Part shown: in pieces, positions 1-8,714 of the stretch
How positions within the stretch are numbered: the stretch's first letter is position 1
Layout of the letters: each line of letters starts with the position of its first letter
Source of the DNA: Mesorhizobium ventifaucium
Lineage (GTDB): Bacteria; Pseudomonadota; Alphaproteobacteria; Rhizobiales; Rhizobiaceae
Length of the DNA stretch: 64,000 bases
Assembly: GCF_935822925.1 (NCBI RefSeq)
Contig: NZ_CAKXZS010000009.1
Location: 107,025 to 171,024, forward strand
Direction of reading: 5' to 3'
Translations under genes and position numbers: made by a program
The notes under the pieces: generated by a model
The model's input: the letters and a program-made list of their open reading frames with translations, nothing else
What the model was told of the DNA's origin: nothing
The model's database searches: none

Positions 1-626
1 ACCGCCAACCCGACGAACGCGAGCAGCGCCGCGGCGATTGCCAGTAGGGCGAACTTCGGCTTGCGACCTGGGGCCGCTCGGGTGCCGGCCTCCACGCCGT
101 CTAGCGCCACCCGGAAGGCGCGGATCGGTCGGGCGATGTTCTTGACCTCGATTTCGCCCATGTCGACGAACCTGACAGGCAAGCGATCGCGCACCTCGTT
201 GCGCACGGAACGATGCACGCAGATGCCTCCGGGTTCCGCCAGCGCCTGCAGGCGCGCGGCTACATTGACGCCGTCGCCGAACACATCACCACGATCGGCG
301 ATGACGTCGCCCAGGTGCACGCCGATGCGAAACGCGAGCTTGCGGGCACCGGGGCTGGCCGCGGCGCGCGCCGCCATATCGCCTTGAATGGCGAGCGCGC
401 AGCGCACCGCCTCCACTACGCTGGGAAATTCGGCGAGGAAGCCATCGCCCATGCGCTTGAATATGCGCCCCTGGTGCTGCGCCGTTTGGGGAGACAGAAC
501 CTCCTCGTCCACGGCCCTGAGATCTCGCAGAGTTCCTTCCTCGTCCTCCCCCATCAGCCGCGAATAGCCGGCGATGTCGGCGGCTAGGATCGCGGCGAGC
601 CGCCGTTCCAATTTGTCTTCGGCCAT
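1..626 (-). CDS. Class III adenylate/guanylate cyclase, N-terminal part (cut by window edge)
   Basis: The minus-strand frame starts at the ATG at 626 and stays open to base 1, so only about 208 N-terminal residues are visible. It opens RRLAAILAADIAGYSRLMGE, the usual start of the class III nucleotidyl cyclase (CHD) domain. It continues with RMGDGFLAEF, FRIGVHLGDVI and FGDGVNVAARL, which are the metal- and nucleotide-binding segments. After residue about 185 a hydrophobic stretch (FALLAIAAALLAFVG) suggests a membrane anchor after the cyclase domain. The product is expected to make cAMP or cGMP. It is a paralog of the complete cyclase ending at 9115. The sensory or TPR C-terminus lies outside the window. 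The Shine-Dalgarno is weak, so the start rests on domain alignment. Confidence 0.85.
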   Translation of the reverse strand, partial: MAEDKLERRLAAILAADIAGYSRLMGEDEEGTLRDLRAVDEEVLSPQTAQHQGRIFKRMGDGFLAEFPSVVEAVRCALAIQGDMAARAAASPGARKLAFRIGVHLGDVIADRGDVFGDGVNVAARLQALAEPGGICVHRSVRNEVRDRLPVRFVDMGEIEVKNIARPIRAFRVALDGVEAGTRAAPGRKPKFALLAIAAALLAFVGLA

Positions 627-1357
627 TGCGATGGACGTTCGAGAGTTTCTGCCGATTTTTCGCTACACTTGCGGCGAACGCTGCGTCATTCCGGTATTTA
701 CCATGATAGCCCATCCAAAGCCATTTCCATCCCGGTAGTCTCGAATGAGTTCCGTTATCGGCCATCAGCAACACGATTCACCAGTTTTCTACCTGAAGCC
801 AACATGACCGCCCTTTTCTCGGCTGGTTCGCGAAGTACTCTTCCATCCGCCTTCCGGCCGAACTCGACCGCATGTTACAAGACGGGTAACTGGTCAATGG
901 GTAGGCCGGCTCCCGCAAGATGATCGAGCTTGGTGGCCAGCAGAGCACGTTTCTGCCGGTGTAGAACTCCACAACCAAAGTGCCGTCAGCGATCGCGCAA
1001 TAGCGACCAGTTCAGGACCGCCTCAAAATCATCGCTGCAACTTGAACGTCGCCCTTACAGGCGAAATCGGCCGTTCGGCAGTCACCCAATCAATGACAAG
1101 TCATGGCGCACGTGGTCGGTTGGTGCGTTCAGCCTTCAGATTGCCCGATGTGGCTCGGAAAGGTCCCGCCGGGTGGGACGAAGGTCATCGTCGCCGAAGT
1201 TCTGACCAACGACCGGACTGCACTACCTTTCCGGGCCTTCCGTGACAGTGTCTGAGCGAACCGAGGCTCTCGACAGCCACCTCGTGATCCTCCAATTTGG
1301 GGAAGCGTTACGCTCGCTCCATTCTGCTAACGTGCGTTGACACTCGAGGAAAAAGCC
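627..1357. other. Non-coding gap, about 730 bp
   Basis: Short open frames on both strands have no recognisable domain, poor ribosome sites and no consistent codon bias. I see no RNA gene, repeat or terminator. The stretch probably includes the divergent promoters of the cyclase and the O-methyltransferase. Confidence 0.5.
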
Positions 1358-2347
1358 ATGCCCAACCCGTCGCAACAGATCATGAGGCTAGGATTTGGGT
1401 TCGCCGTGTCACAGGCGCTGCGCGTCGTGATCGAACTTGGTGTCCCCGATCTCCTGGCCGCCGGCGAGCAGTCGGTGGATGAATTGGCGGCTGCCACTCG
1501 GTCAGATGCTGACGCGCTTTATCGTGTCATGCGACTTCTCGCGGCTGAAGGTGTCTTCAGGGAAGTATTGCCCCGGCATTTCGAGTTGACCGAGGTTGGC
1601 GCAGTGCTGCGCTCCGATCGGCCGGGTCCCCGTGACTTCGTGCGTATGATCAACAGCGAGGCTTATCTTGCCTTCGAGCAACTCCTGTATTCTGTCCGCA
1701 CAGGAATGCCAGCTTTCGACAAGGTGTTCGGGAGCCCAAGGTTTGACTGGCTGTCGGAACACCCGGAGCAGGCTGCTTTGTTTCAGCGTGCCATGGTCGC
1801 CTTGAGCCAAGGCAGCAACGAGGCCGTTGCCGAAGCTTATGACTTCAGGCCGTTCACGCGGATCATCGACGTTGGCGGCGGACATGGTCAGCTTCTCTCG
1901 GCGATCCTGGCCCGCAACCCCCATTTGAGCGGCGTGCTTTTCGATCTGCCTTCGGGCGTCGCGGCGGCACATGAGGGTGCCGGAGGCGACCTGCCGCGCA
2001 CCGAATTTATCGCTGGTGATTTCTTTGAGAGCGTTCCCAGTGGTGACGTCTACGTCATTAAGAAGGTCGTTCACGATTGGTACGATGGGCGTGCTGCGGC
2101 GATCCTGCGAAATTGCCGCAAGGCGATGCTACCGAACGGGAAGGTGCTTGTGGCCGAGACGCTCGTGCCGCCGGGTGACGAACCGAACCAGATTAAAGGT
2201 ATCGACGTGGTCATGCTCGCCGTCACCGGCGGCCTGGAGAGGACGGAGGCACAATATGCCAGCCTGTTCGACGCCGCCGGGCTACGGCTTGAACAAGTGA
2301 TTCAGACCCAAGGTCCCATTTCCATCCTTGAGGCGTCTCCGGCCTAA
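1358..2347 (+). CDS. SAM-dependent O-methyltransferase (acetylserotonin/hydroxyneurosporene OMT-like)
   Basis: This 329-residue protein has the plant/bacterial small-molecule O-methyltransferase layout. An N-terminal winged-helix dimerisation region (about 1-100) is followed by a Rossmann methyltransferase fold. The SAM motif DVGGGHG is at about 171-177, an acidic loop FDLP at 195-198, GDFF at 220-223, and the catalytic-type His-Asp-Trp at 239-241. Such enzymes methylate hydroxyl groups on small aromatic or isoprenoid acceptors; the substrate cannot be told from sequence. I chose the ATG at 1358 because GAGGA lies about 7 bases upstream; an in-frame TTG at 1337 is possible but has no ribosome site. 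The gene stands alone between long non-coding gaps. Confidence 0.88.
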   Translation: MPNPSQQIMRLGFGFAVSQALRVVIELGVPDLLAAGEQSVDELAAATRSDADALYRVMRLLAAEGVFREVLPRHFELTEVGAVLRSDRPGPRDFVRMINSEAYLAFEQLLYSVRTGMPAFDKVFGSPRFDWLSEHPEQAALFQRAMVALSQGSNEAVAEAYDFRPFTRIIDVGGGHGQLLSAILARNPHLSGVLFDLPSGVAAAHEGAGGDLPRTEFIAGDFFESVPSGDVYVIKKVVHDWYDGRAAAILRNCRKAMLPNGKVLVAETLVPPGDEPNQIKGIDVVMLAVTGGLERTEAQYASLFDAAGLRLEQVIQTQGPISILEASPA

Positions 2348-2931
2348 GACTGAATTGCGGTCGGGCATCCCTTTGGGAAAGGCGAAGTTGAGCCAAAGTC
2401 CGGACGTTCCAATTTCCTTTCGAGAAGGACTGTGTTGGGTCGACACCGGTCGGAACGCGAAGGTCGGCTCTGGAGATGCGCCGGGAAGGTCGGCAATTGG
2501 CGCAACCTTCCTGTTCGAGAACTGGAAGGATTGACCTGAAGCAGACTCTCGCAAACGGAGCCGTGCATGACAGCTTTGCGCCTGGTGTCGGCCGTTGAGA
2601 TTAGCTTTGCCACCGCCTGAAAGCAGCCTTACCGGTGACCACGCCGGAGGTCGCGGTTGCGCCAGGAGATGCCATTCGGTGGAAGCTGGACAAAGGTCTG
2701 CTTTGCGCCGCCAAACACGGACTTCCGCTGACGCCTGTCCGGCGCATCAGGGCGACCTGCTCGTCGGCGTAGTAGGGGCCAACAGCTTCCGATTTTCCGC
2801 CACAGCGCCGACGACTTTTTCTTCATCAACTGACCGACGCCCGTGCCCATCTGTTGCGCGGTGCCGCGGGCGGGCGCAGAATGCCTGGGACATGGCGGGC
2901 GCAGCCGCCACTCGAGCTTCGGAGACAGACC
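2348..2931. other. Non-coding gap, about 580 bp
   Basis: No convincing gene on either strand. The part at 2451-2536 is related to a second gap at 8823-8906 (see the repeat entries). The rest shows no recognisable feature apart from the promoter region of the LuxR-type gene. Confidence 0.45.
2451..2536 (+). repeat. Diverged ~86-bp repeat, copy 1
   Basis: By eye this stretch aligns along most of its length with 8823-8906. Shared words include GCGAAGGTCGG, TTGGAG/CTGGAG, GGCGCAA, TTC.TGTTCGAGA/TTCCGGTTCGAGA and ATTGACC. Both copies lie in non-coding gaps, in the same orientation, downstream of a plus-strand gene. No frame is conserved between them, so it is more likely an old dispersed element than a gene fragment. 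Confidence 0.5.
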
Positions 2932-3537
2932 ATGGACTGGACCAAGGGACGCGGCCGGCAGATCCTGATTGCGGGTGCGGTGGGGGCCTTCGCCCTCCTG
3001 CTCGGCATGGAGGCGGTGAGGGAGGATGAGGGGGTGACCCTCACCGAGCTGTTGACGGAAGCGGCGGGCATTGCACTTCTCGTAGGCTGCTCGGCCTGCG
3101 TTGCGCTCCTGTCCTCGCGCCTGCGGGAGCAGGAAGCGGAAAGCTTCGACATGCGCGATGAGATTGCGCGAATCCGTGAGCGCGACACGCAGTGGCGGGC
3201 CGGCCTGGATGACCATTTCCAGGAACTCGGCGCCGCCATCCAGCGCCAGTTTGCGGCTTGGGGTTGCACCCAGACGGAGCAGGAGGTCGGGCTCCTGCTG
3301 CTCAAGGGCTTCAGCCACAAGGAGATCGCGCGAATCCGGGGAGCAAGCGAAGCGACCATTCGCCAGCAAGCGACTGCGCTCTACCACAAGGCTGAGCTCT
3401 CGGGCCGCGCGGCGCTCTCTGCCTATTTCCTCGAGGAGTTGCTTCTGCCGCCGGTGCCGTCGAACTCCTTGGGGGCTCGCAACGACCTTACTCGTCCCGA
3501 GATGTCGAGCCGGCCGGCCGCATCGCGCCGGGCGTAG
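2932..3537 (+). CDS. Membrane-anchored LuxR-type HTH protein
   Basis: This is a 201-residue protein. Two hydrophobic segments (about 9-28 and 41-63) are followed by a charged, probably coiled-coil stretch (64-105). A C-terminal LuxR/GerE-type helix-turn-helix spans about 111-170: TQTEQEVGLLLLKGFSHKEI, then ASEATIRQQATALYHKAEL. This order predicts an inner-membrane protein holding a DNA-binding domain on the cytoplasmic side, with no receiver or autoinducer domain. I chose the ATG at 2932 because GGAG at 2921-2924 sits 7 bases upstream. It is followed 28 bp later by an exported barrel-like protein and then a secreted RTX protein. Control of those genes is a plausible guess. Confidence 0.8.
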   Translation: MDWTKGRGRQILIAGAVGAFALLLGMEAVREDEGVTLTELLTEAAGIALLVGCSACVALLSSRLREQEAESFDMRDEIARIRERDTQWRAGLDDHFQELGAAIQRQFAAWGCTQTEQEVGLLLLKGFSHKEIARIRGASEATIRQQATALYHKAELSGRAALSAYFLEELLLPPVPSNSLGARNDLTRPEMSSRPAASRRA

Positions 3538-3565
3538 CGCGGAGCTAGCTCCAGGGTCACGGGCC

Positions 3566-4744
3566 GTGCGCTTTCTTGCCTCAGTTCTCACCGGCCTGGG
3601 GTTGCTTGTATTCTCAACTCCAGTACTGGCCGAAGATCCAGTAGCGGAGCTGGTCGAGGGCTGCGCGGCGCCCTGTGTCAGTTACGAACTATCTACGGAA
3701 CTTCAAAACGACTGGATTTTTGCGGCCGATCCGTCATTCCTGACGTCCGACGTGCTTCAACCGACACTCACAGCCGATTTGCTTTTCGCGCCGACGGACT
3801 ATCTGCAACTGGAGACTTCCATCATCACCGAGCCGGTGGTGGACTCGGCGCCCGGCGAGAATACGGTTCTTGAAGGAATTGGCACCTACGTAGCCGAACT
3901 GTATACCGTGATCGAGGCAGGTCCCGCTACCACGCGGGCCGGAAAATTCGATACGATCTTCAGTCTCGCCAGCGAAGTCGCGCCAGGGATCAATGCCACG
4001 GAACTGGTGTCGGATTTCAACGCGGACGAACGTCTAGGCGGGGAAATTGTCCTCCGCTTCGAAAACCTCGGGTTGAACCATGCTTTGGCAGCGACTGCAT
4101 TCACAACCGATCGCACGATCCTCAGCGAGTCGCTCTTTACCAACCGGGGCCGGGCCAGCCTGTCGGATGGCGGCGCGGGCAACACAAAGGGCGTGTCGTC
4201 GTTCTCGGTAACTCTTGATGGCTGCGAAGGTTCGGAAACAGCGGATTGCTATTTGGACGGCGAATTTGGCTACAGGTTCGGCTTTCGGTATCAGAGGGCC
4301 GGGCATCCTACCGAGGAGGACATCGAAGACGACGTTAAGCTTGGTGACGAACTTGCCTACCTCGCCGCCGCGACCAAGAGTTTCGAACTGGACGAAATGA
4401 CGCTCAGGCTGCTGGGCGAAATGTCCTATCTTCGGCATTTTGACGGCCGCCAGGACGATGCCCTGGTCGTCACGGGCTCCGCCGCGCTCGACGTAGACTC
4501 CTTAACCTATATCGCGACCTACACGGAGCAGACGAACCTGGTCGCCGGAGGTCCGGATACCCGCGATTACCTAGCTGATTTCGAGGTCATATATTCGTCC
4601 GACGACAATACGCCGTTCGTTGGATCAAAATGGCAACTCGCCGCCGCCTATACGTTCGCGCGGAATGCGGATCACGAAAACGCTCACATTCTCAGCGTGC
4701 GTGCGGTGTTCGATTTCAGCGGAGGTGTGGAGTTCGGCAGGTAG
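3566..4744 (+). CDS. Exported outer-membrane-like beta-barrel protein, function unknown
   Basis: Translation from the GTG at 3566 gives 392 residues. A clear signal peptide (RFLASVLTGLGLLVFSTPVLA, cleavage about residue 22) is followed by alternating polar/hydrophobic strands. It ends with paired aromatic strands (LAAAYTFARNADHENAHILS, then VRAVFDFSGGVEF), as in outer-membrane barrels. Only two or three cysteines appear in the mature part and there is no enzymatic motif. The GTG is preferred because the signal peptide begins there; the frame is open further upstream only as a shadow of the LuxR gene. It lies 28 bp after that gene, so the two are probably co-transcribed. I do not recognise a named family; a porin-like or surface protein is an inference. 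Confidence 0.65.
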   Translation: MRFLASVLTGLGLLVFSTPVLAEDPVAELVEGCAAPCVSYELSTELQNDWIFAADPSFLTSDVLQPTLTADLLFAPTDYLQLETSIITEPVVDSAPGENTVLEGIGTYVAELYTVIEAGPATTRAGKFDTIFSLASEVAPGINATELVSDFNADERLGGEIVLRFENLGLNHALAATAFTTDRTILSESLFTNRGRASLSDGGAGNTKGVSSFSVTLDGCEGSETADCYLDGEFGYRFGFRYQRAGHPTEEDIEDDVKLGDELAYLAAATKSFELDEMTLRLLGEMSYLRHFDGRQDDALVVTGSAALDVDSLTYIATYTEQTNLVAGGPDTRDYLADFEVIYSSDDNTPFVGSKWQLAAAYTFARNADHENAHILSVRAVFDFSGGVEFGR

Positions 4745-4930
4745 ACTGCCGCACGTCGGCACGGACTCACATCCGTAGGATGCGCCGTCTAGGGTTTTGA
4801 AAGGCTGAGTCTTTTTACCCGTCACGCCTGCCGGATTCCCGTGAGGCGGGAGCCGAGCCATGCTGGGGACTGCGGCGAGCGTCCGGCCGCGGACGCGCCC
4901 GCGACGCGATCCACCTCGGAGGACATTCCC

Positions 4931-6952
4931 ATGGCCATTTTACCCGACTTCTCCGCCGCCACGTTCGGCAATTCCACGAATGTCGACAACACGTTCTTCC
5001 CGCTGCCCGGAGGCACCATCAACAGCTACGACGCCGCGCTTATCGATCCCGAAACCGGCGAGGAGGAGACGGAGCGCAACGATCACTTCGCCACGTTCGA
5101 GACGAAGATCATCGAGGGCGTCGAGACCGTCGTCGTCCGCGATACGGCCTATGCTGACGGCGTCCTCGTCGAGGACACGCTCGACTGGTACGCGCAGGAC
5201 GATGAAGGCAACGTCTGGTATCTGGGCGAGATCGCGACGAACTACAACTACAACGACGACGGCGAGTTCATCGGGACCGACTTCGGCGGATCGTGGGAGG
5301 CAGGCGTCGACGGCGCCGCGCCGGGCTGGATCATGCGCGCCGCGCCGATGCCGGGCGACAGCTATTTCCAGGAGTTCTACGCCGGAGTGGCGGAGGATGA
5401 AGGCGAGGTGATCGCGACAGGCCTCACCGTCGAGACCGACTTCGGCTCTTTTGACGACGTCGTGAAGATCCTGGACACTTCCGGCCTGGAGCCCGGCGTG
5501 GGCGCCTACAAGTACTTCGCGCCCGGCATCGGCCTGGTCTTGGAGGAGGAGGTCGTGCTCTCGGAGGACGAGCCCGAGCTCGTCATCGAGATCAAGAACA
5601 GGCGCGAGGTTGACGTTTCCGCCCCCGTCGATCCGACGGAACTTGCCTTCGCGGGGGATGGCACCGCCAAGACCATCACCTTCATCAGCGAGGACGCGAG
5701 CACCAACGGCGCGATCGGCGCCTATACTTTCGACACGGCGACGGGCGAGATCGGCGAGGCGCGCATCCTCTTTGCCGACACCGAGGACGTTAAGGCGGGC
5801 ACCGAGGCGACGATGGCAGTCGCGGCCGGGCAGTCGCTTGGCCTGTTCCTCATCCCGGATGTCGAGGAACTCGGCCTCGAGCTCGAGGACTACGAGAACG
5901 GCGGCCTCTTCTTCCGCAACTTCACCTCAGGCGATGTCGCCGACGTTTACGACGGCGACGATGCGACGACCTACACGCCTGGCCCGGCCACCATCTACGA
6001 CCGGGTGGCGCCGGTCGTCACCGACGCTGACGGCAACCTGCTGCCGATCCGGGCGTTCCACTCGGTCGGCAACCGCGACGGCTTCAACTTCCTGAACCCG
6101 GTGGCCGGCGAGAACGCCCTTGCAAGCGATATCGACGACGGCCTCGCCGGGGTCGAGGTGGTGAGCTTCGAGGATGGCCTGGCCAGCACCGAGGACTTCG
6201 ACGGCGACTTCGACGATGCTTTCGTTGCCGTCAGCGATGCGCCGCTCAGCGGCGAGACAGTCAAGGCCTTGGTCGAGGCGACTGGCATCAGCCGCCTGAT
6301 CGGCACTGACGGCCAGGATCGGCTCGTCGGAACGGACGAGGACGATCAGCTCATCGCGCTCGACGGCAATGACGTGATCCGGGGTCGCGGCGGCGACGAC
6401 CAGATCGAGGCCGGCGACGGCAACGATCGTGCATATGGCGGCGCCGGCGATGACGAGATCTCCGGCGAGGAGGGGCACGACCGGCTGTTCGGCGGCGAGG
6501 GCGACGACGAGATCGATGGCGACGAGGGTCGCGACAGGATTCAGGGCGGTGCGGGCGATGACGAACTCGCGGGTGGCGAGGGTAACGACCGGCTCTGCGG
6601 CGGCGATGGCTTCGACGAGCTCAAGGGCGGTGAAGGCGACGACCGGCTCCGGGCCGGCGGCGACGGCGCGCGGATGTCCGGCGGCGCGGACGACGATACC
6701 CTCTTTGGCGAGGCCGGCGCCGAGGACGTCTTTGTCTTCGACCTGATCCCTTTCGGCAGTGACCTAATCCGGGGCTTCGAGAACGGCGCCGATCGCATCG
6801 AGATCGCGACCTATACGGGCGTCGAGAGCTTCGAGGACGTCGCCGTCACGCAGGACGGACATTCGACCGTGCTGAGCTTCGCGGAGGGAACCGTAGAGAT
6901 CGCCAATTTCGACTCCGCGCGGATCAATGCCTCCGATTTCTTCTTCGTCTGA
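4931..6952 (+). CDS. Secreted RTX (hemolysin-type calcium-binding repeat) protein
   Basis: This 673-residue acidic protein has no N-terminal signal peptide. Residues 1-455 form an Asp/Glu-rich region of unknown function. Residues about 457-597 hold nonapeptide RTX repeats of the GGxGxDxhx type, for example GGAGDDEIS, GGEGDDEID, GGAGDDELA and GGEGNDRLC. These fold into a calcium-bound beta-roll outside the cell. The C-terminus ends in a short acidic-hydrophobic motif (DFFFV), the uncleaved signal of type I ABC secretion substrates. The start ATG at 4931 has CGGAGGA 8 bases upstream. No type I transporter genes are in this window. The N-terminal part may carry an enzymatic or adhesive function that I cannot name. 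Confidence 0.88.
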   Translation: MAILPDFSAATFGNSTNVDNTFFPLPGGTINSYDAALIDPETGEEETERNDHFATFETKIIEGVETVVVRDTAYADGVLVEDTLDWYAQDDEGNVWYLGEIATNYNYNDDGEFIGTDFGGSWEAGVDGAAPGWIMRAAPMPGDSYFQEFYAGVAEDEGEVIATGLTVETDFGSFDDVVKILDTSGLEPGVGAYKYFAPGIGLVLEEEVVLSEDEPELVIEIKNRREVDVSAPVDPTELAFAGDGTAKTITFISEDASTNGAIGAYTFDTATGEIGEARILFADTEDVKAGTEATMAVAAGQSLGLFLIPDVEELGLELEDYENGGLFFRNFTSGDVADVYDGDDATTYTPGPATIYDRVAPVVTDADGNLLPIRAFHSVGNRDGFNFLNPVAGENALASDIDDGLAGVEVVSFEDGLASTEDFDGDFDDAFVAVSDAPLSGETVKALVEATGISRLIGTDGQDRLVGTDEDDQLIALDGNDVIRGRGGDDQIEAGDGNDRAYGGAGDDEISGEEGHDRLFGGEGDDEIDGDEGRDRIQGGAGDDELAGGEGNDRLCGGDGFDELKGGEGDDRLRAGGDGARMSGGADDDTLFGEAGAEDVFVFDLIPFGSDLIRGFENGADRIEIATYTGVESFEDVAVTQDGHSTVLSFAEGTVEIANFDSARINASDFFFV

Positions 6953-6962
6953 CGCGCGGGCG

Positions 6963-6987
6963 GGGCGCGGTCTCCCTGGCCGCGCCC
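6963..6987 (+). terminator. GC-rich hairpin after the RTX gene
   Basis: GGGCGCGG (6963-6970) pairs with CCGCGCCC (6980-6987) over a 9-base loop, ten bases after the stop. The following T-run is poor, so it could be a weak terminator or an mRNA-stabilising hairpin. Confidence 0.4.
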
Positions 6988-7189
6988 TTGCCCCATCGGC
7001 TGGAAGGAGTCACCTGCAAGCGCTACAAGCGCAGCACGGCTCGTGAAGTTCTGATTAATAATAAGGAATAGGGCCGCATGGGCCGGCGCCGCTTGCTCCG
7101 CGGTCATTGGCCCTAAACTTGCGGCGCCTCTCCCGAAAATGAACCGGATGCTTGGCGCGAGCGCCAAAAAAGCCTCTGTCAAAGGAACC

Positions 7190-7816
7190 ATGATGTCCGC
7201 TTCAATTGCCCCGCAACCTTTCAATCAGCGAAAGAGACTTCTTGTCGTCCAGGGCTTGAGCATCGCGGCGATCGGATCGCTGTTGTTCTCTCGACCAGGC
7301 TGGGACGAAGCATCGACCCTTCATGAACTTATCGAGATGACAGGCTTTGTCCTGATCCTCGTCTGCATATTCGGAAGATTGTGGAGCATCCTATATGTCG
7401 GGGGCCGGAAGAACACCGAGTTGGCGGTAAACGGGCCATACTCGATCACTCGCAATCCCCTGTATCTGTTTTCGATGATTGGAGCATTCGGCATCGGCCT
7501 CATGTTCGGGTCGATCATCGTTGCCGTCGTTCTCGGAGTGTGCACCTACGCGGTTTTCGGGATAACCGCTAGAAAGGAAGAGGCGTTTCTTCTGGGAAAG
7601 TTTGGCCCGAAATACGAGGCGTATGCGGCCAGAACACCACGGTTCTGGCCCAAACTATGGCTTTATCACGACGAGCATCAGCACACGTTCTCCACGAAAG
7701 CGCTAAGAAGCACATTCTTCGATGCTCTCTATTTTCTCGCGGTCTTTCCAGCCATCGAAGGCATCGAATACCTCCAGGTGATCGGTTATCTGCCAACCTA
7801 TTTCTGGCTATTCTAA
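7190..7816 (+). CDS. Isoprenylcysteine carboxyl methyltransferase-like membrane methyltransferase
   Basis: This is a 208-residue integral membrane protein with about five hydrophobic segments. The hallmark of the ICMT/PEMT superfamily, NGPYSITRNPLYLFSMIGAF, sits near residues 83-102, and KYEAYAARTPRFWP follows as in other bacterial members. These proteins use SAM to methylate lipids, isoprenylated groups or small thiols at the membrane; the substrate here is unknown. The start is placed at the ATG-ATG pair (7190/7193) after AAAGGA. An upstream ATG at 7139 would add a basic 17-residue tail and has no better ribosome site. The gene is monocistronic. Confidence 0.75.
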   Translation: MMSASIAPQPFNQRKRLLVVQGLSIAAIGSLLFSRPGWDEASTLHELIEMTGFVLILVCIFGRLWSILYVGGRKNTELAVNGPYSITRNPLYLFSMIGAFGIGLMFGSIIVAVVLGVCTYAVFGITARKEEAFLLGKFGPKYEAYAARTPRFWPKLWLYHDEHQHTFSTKALRSTFFDALYFLAVFPAIEGIEYLQVIGYLPTYFWLF

Positions 7817-8279
7817 TCCCAAGGTCGAGGCAATCCGCCGTCGCCAACTTGCCTACCATTTAGCCTTTGTAACCCACTAGAACCGCGCCTGTTGCGATCA
7901 AGGCAACCCCTGCCCAGTTCGGCAACGATACAGGAACGGTGCCGCGCCCCGGGACGACAAGGCAAGTAACGCCGCTGCCGCGAGATGTTGAATACGCGTG
8001 CCATTATTACGACTGTCACGATCGCCCGCGAACAGCGACATTGCCGAGCGCAGCCCCCGCTTTTGGTGCAACTGCTGTGGGCAAGACAGAGGGCAGCTTT
8101 CCACCACCCTAAGCCCACCGTCTGCAGTCCGGCGTAGAGGTCCGCATCGGGTGGCTTCCTGCCGTACGTCTCGTGGACTGGAACGAGCATCGAGCGACAA
8201 AGTTGCCATTGCTAACAGCCCGTAGTTTTGCACATCTTACTCCAATTGGAAGCATCGATACAGACGGAGGATTTACTGG
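7817..8279. other. Gap with a probable transporter-end remnant
   Basis: No intact gene. The first part on the minus strand reads like the last segment of a small-multidrug or EamA-type transporter (separate entry). The part from about 8000 to 8260 shows nothing recognisable except the ribosome site of the RidA-like gene at 8265-8269. Confidence 0.4.
7860..7950 (-). pseudogene. C-terminal remnant of a drug/metabolite (EamA/SMR-like) transporter
   Basis: On the minus strand one frame reads LPNWAGVALIATGAVLVGYK-G followed by TAA at 7860-7862. This is the typical last transmembrane helix and end of EamA- or SMR-type transporters. Upstream the frame loses all resemblance within about 30 codons and no start is present. 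I interpret it as a decayed gene end. The match is short, so the family name is tentative. Confidence 0.35.
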
Positions 8280-8714
8280 ATGTCGGGTTTGAGAGTGACC
8301 ATCGATGGCGTGTGGAATGACTCTGAGTTTCCGATGAGTCATGCGGTTGTCGAGCCAGAGGGAAAGCGGGTTCACCTAACGGGTCAGGTTGCCTGGACTG
8401 AAAATTTTGAAGTAATTAGTCCTGACGATGCTGGGAAGCAAACCCACGCCGCAATTGATAATATCGAAAGAGTCCTAGCAAATCTTGGCGGCACCATCGA
8501 AGATGTCGTTTCAACCACGATGTATTATGTGCGAGACGAAGACCTTGATGCCATCCAGGAAGCGAGGCGTACTCGCTTTTCGTTCAATGCCGGGCCAGCT
8601 GTGACAGGCGTGAAAGTTGCGGCGCTTGTTGACGACGCACTTCTCGTAGAACTTACAGTCGTCGCCGTTATACCGCATGAGAAATTCAGATCGCCGTCCA
8701 CTCGATCCGCGTGA
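8280..8714 (+). CDS. RidA/YjgF/UK114 family protein, probably not a canonical imine deaminase
   Basis: This 144-residue protein covers the whole RidA fold: HAVVEPEGKRVHLTGQVAW near the N-terminus, then the central helix THAAIDNIERVLANLGGTIE, and the C-terminal strand VAALVDDALLVELTVVAV. RidA proteins hydrolyse reactive enamine/imine intermediates made by PLP enzymes. In canonical RidA the C-terminal strand contains VAR-L-P with an arginine that binds the substrate carboxylate; here the same place reads VAAL, so that arginine is missing. A strong GGAGG at 8265-8269 fixes the ATG at 8280. Base use is more AT-rich than its neighbours, which hints at transfer. It stands alone. Confidence 0.78.
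   Translation: MSGLRVTIDGVWNDSEFPMSHAVVEPEGKRVHLTGQVAWTENFEVISPDDAGKQTHAAIDNIERVLANLGGTIEDVVSTTMYYVRDEDLDAIQEARRTRFSFNAGPAVTGVKVAALVDDALLVELTVVAVIPHEKFRSPSTRSA

Noticed and set aside
627..1357. Small ORFs on both strands (for example 778-978 minus, 930-1205 plus)
   Set aside because: No ribosome sites, no domain-like sequence and poor third-position GC bias.
3101..3565. In-frame upstream extension of the exported barrel-like protein
   Set aside because: It overlaps the LuxR-type gene in another frame and would bury the signal peptide; the GTG at 3566 explains the leader.
5927..6478. Long minus-strand open frame inside the RTX gene
   Set aside because: It is the antisense of Asp/Gly-rich RTX repeats; the plus strand has the family motifs and a strong ribosome site.
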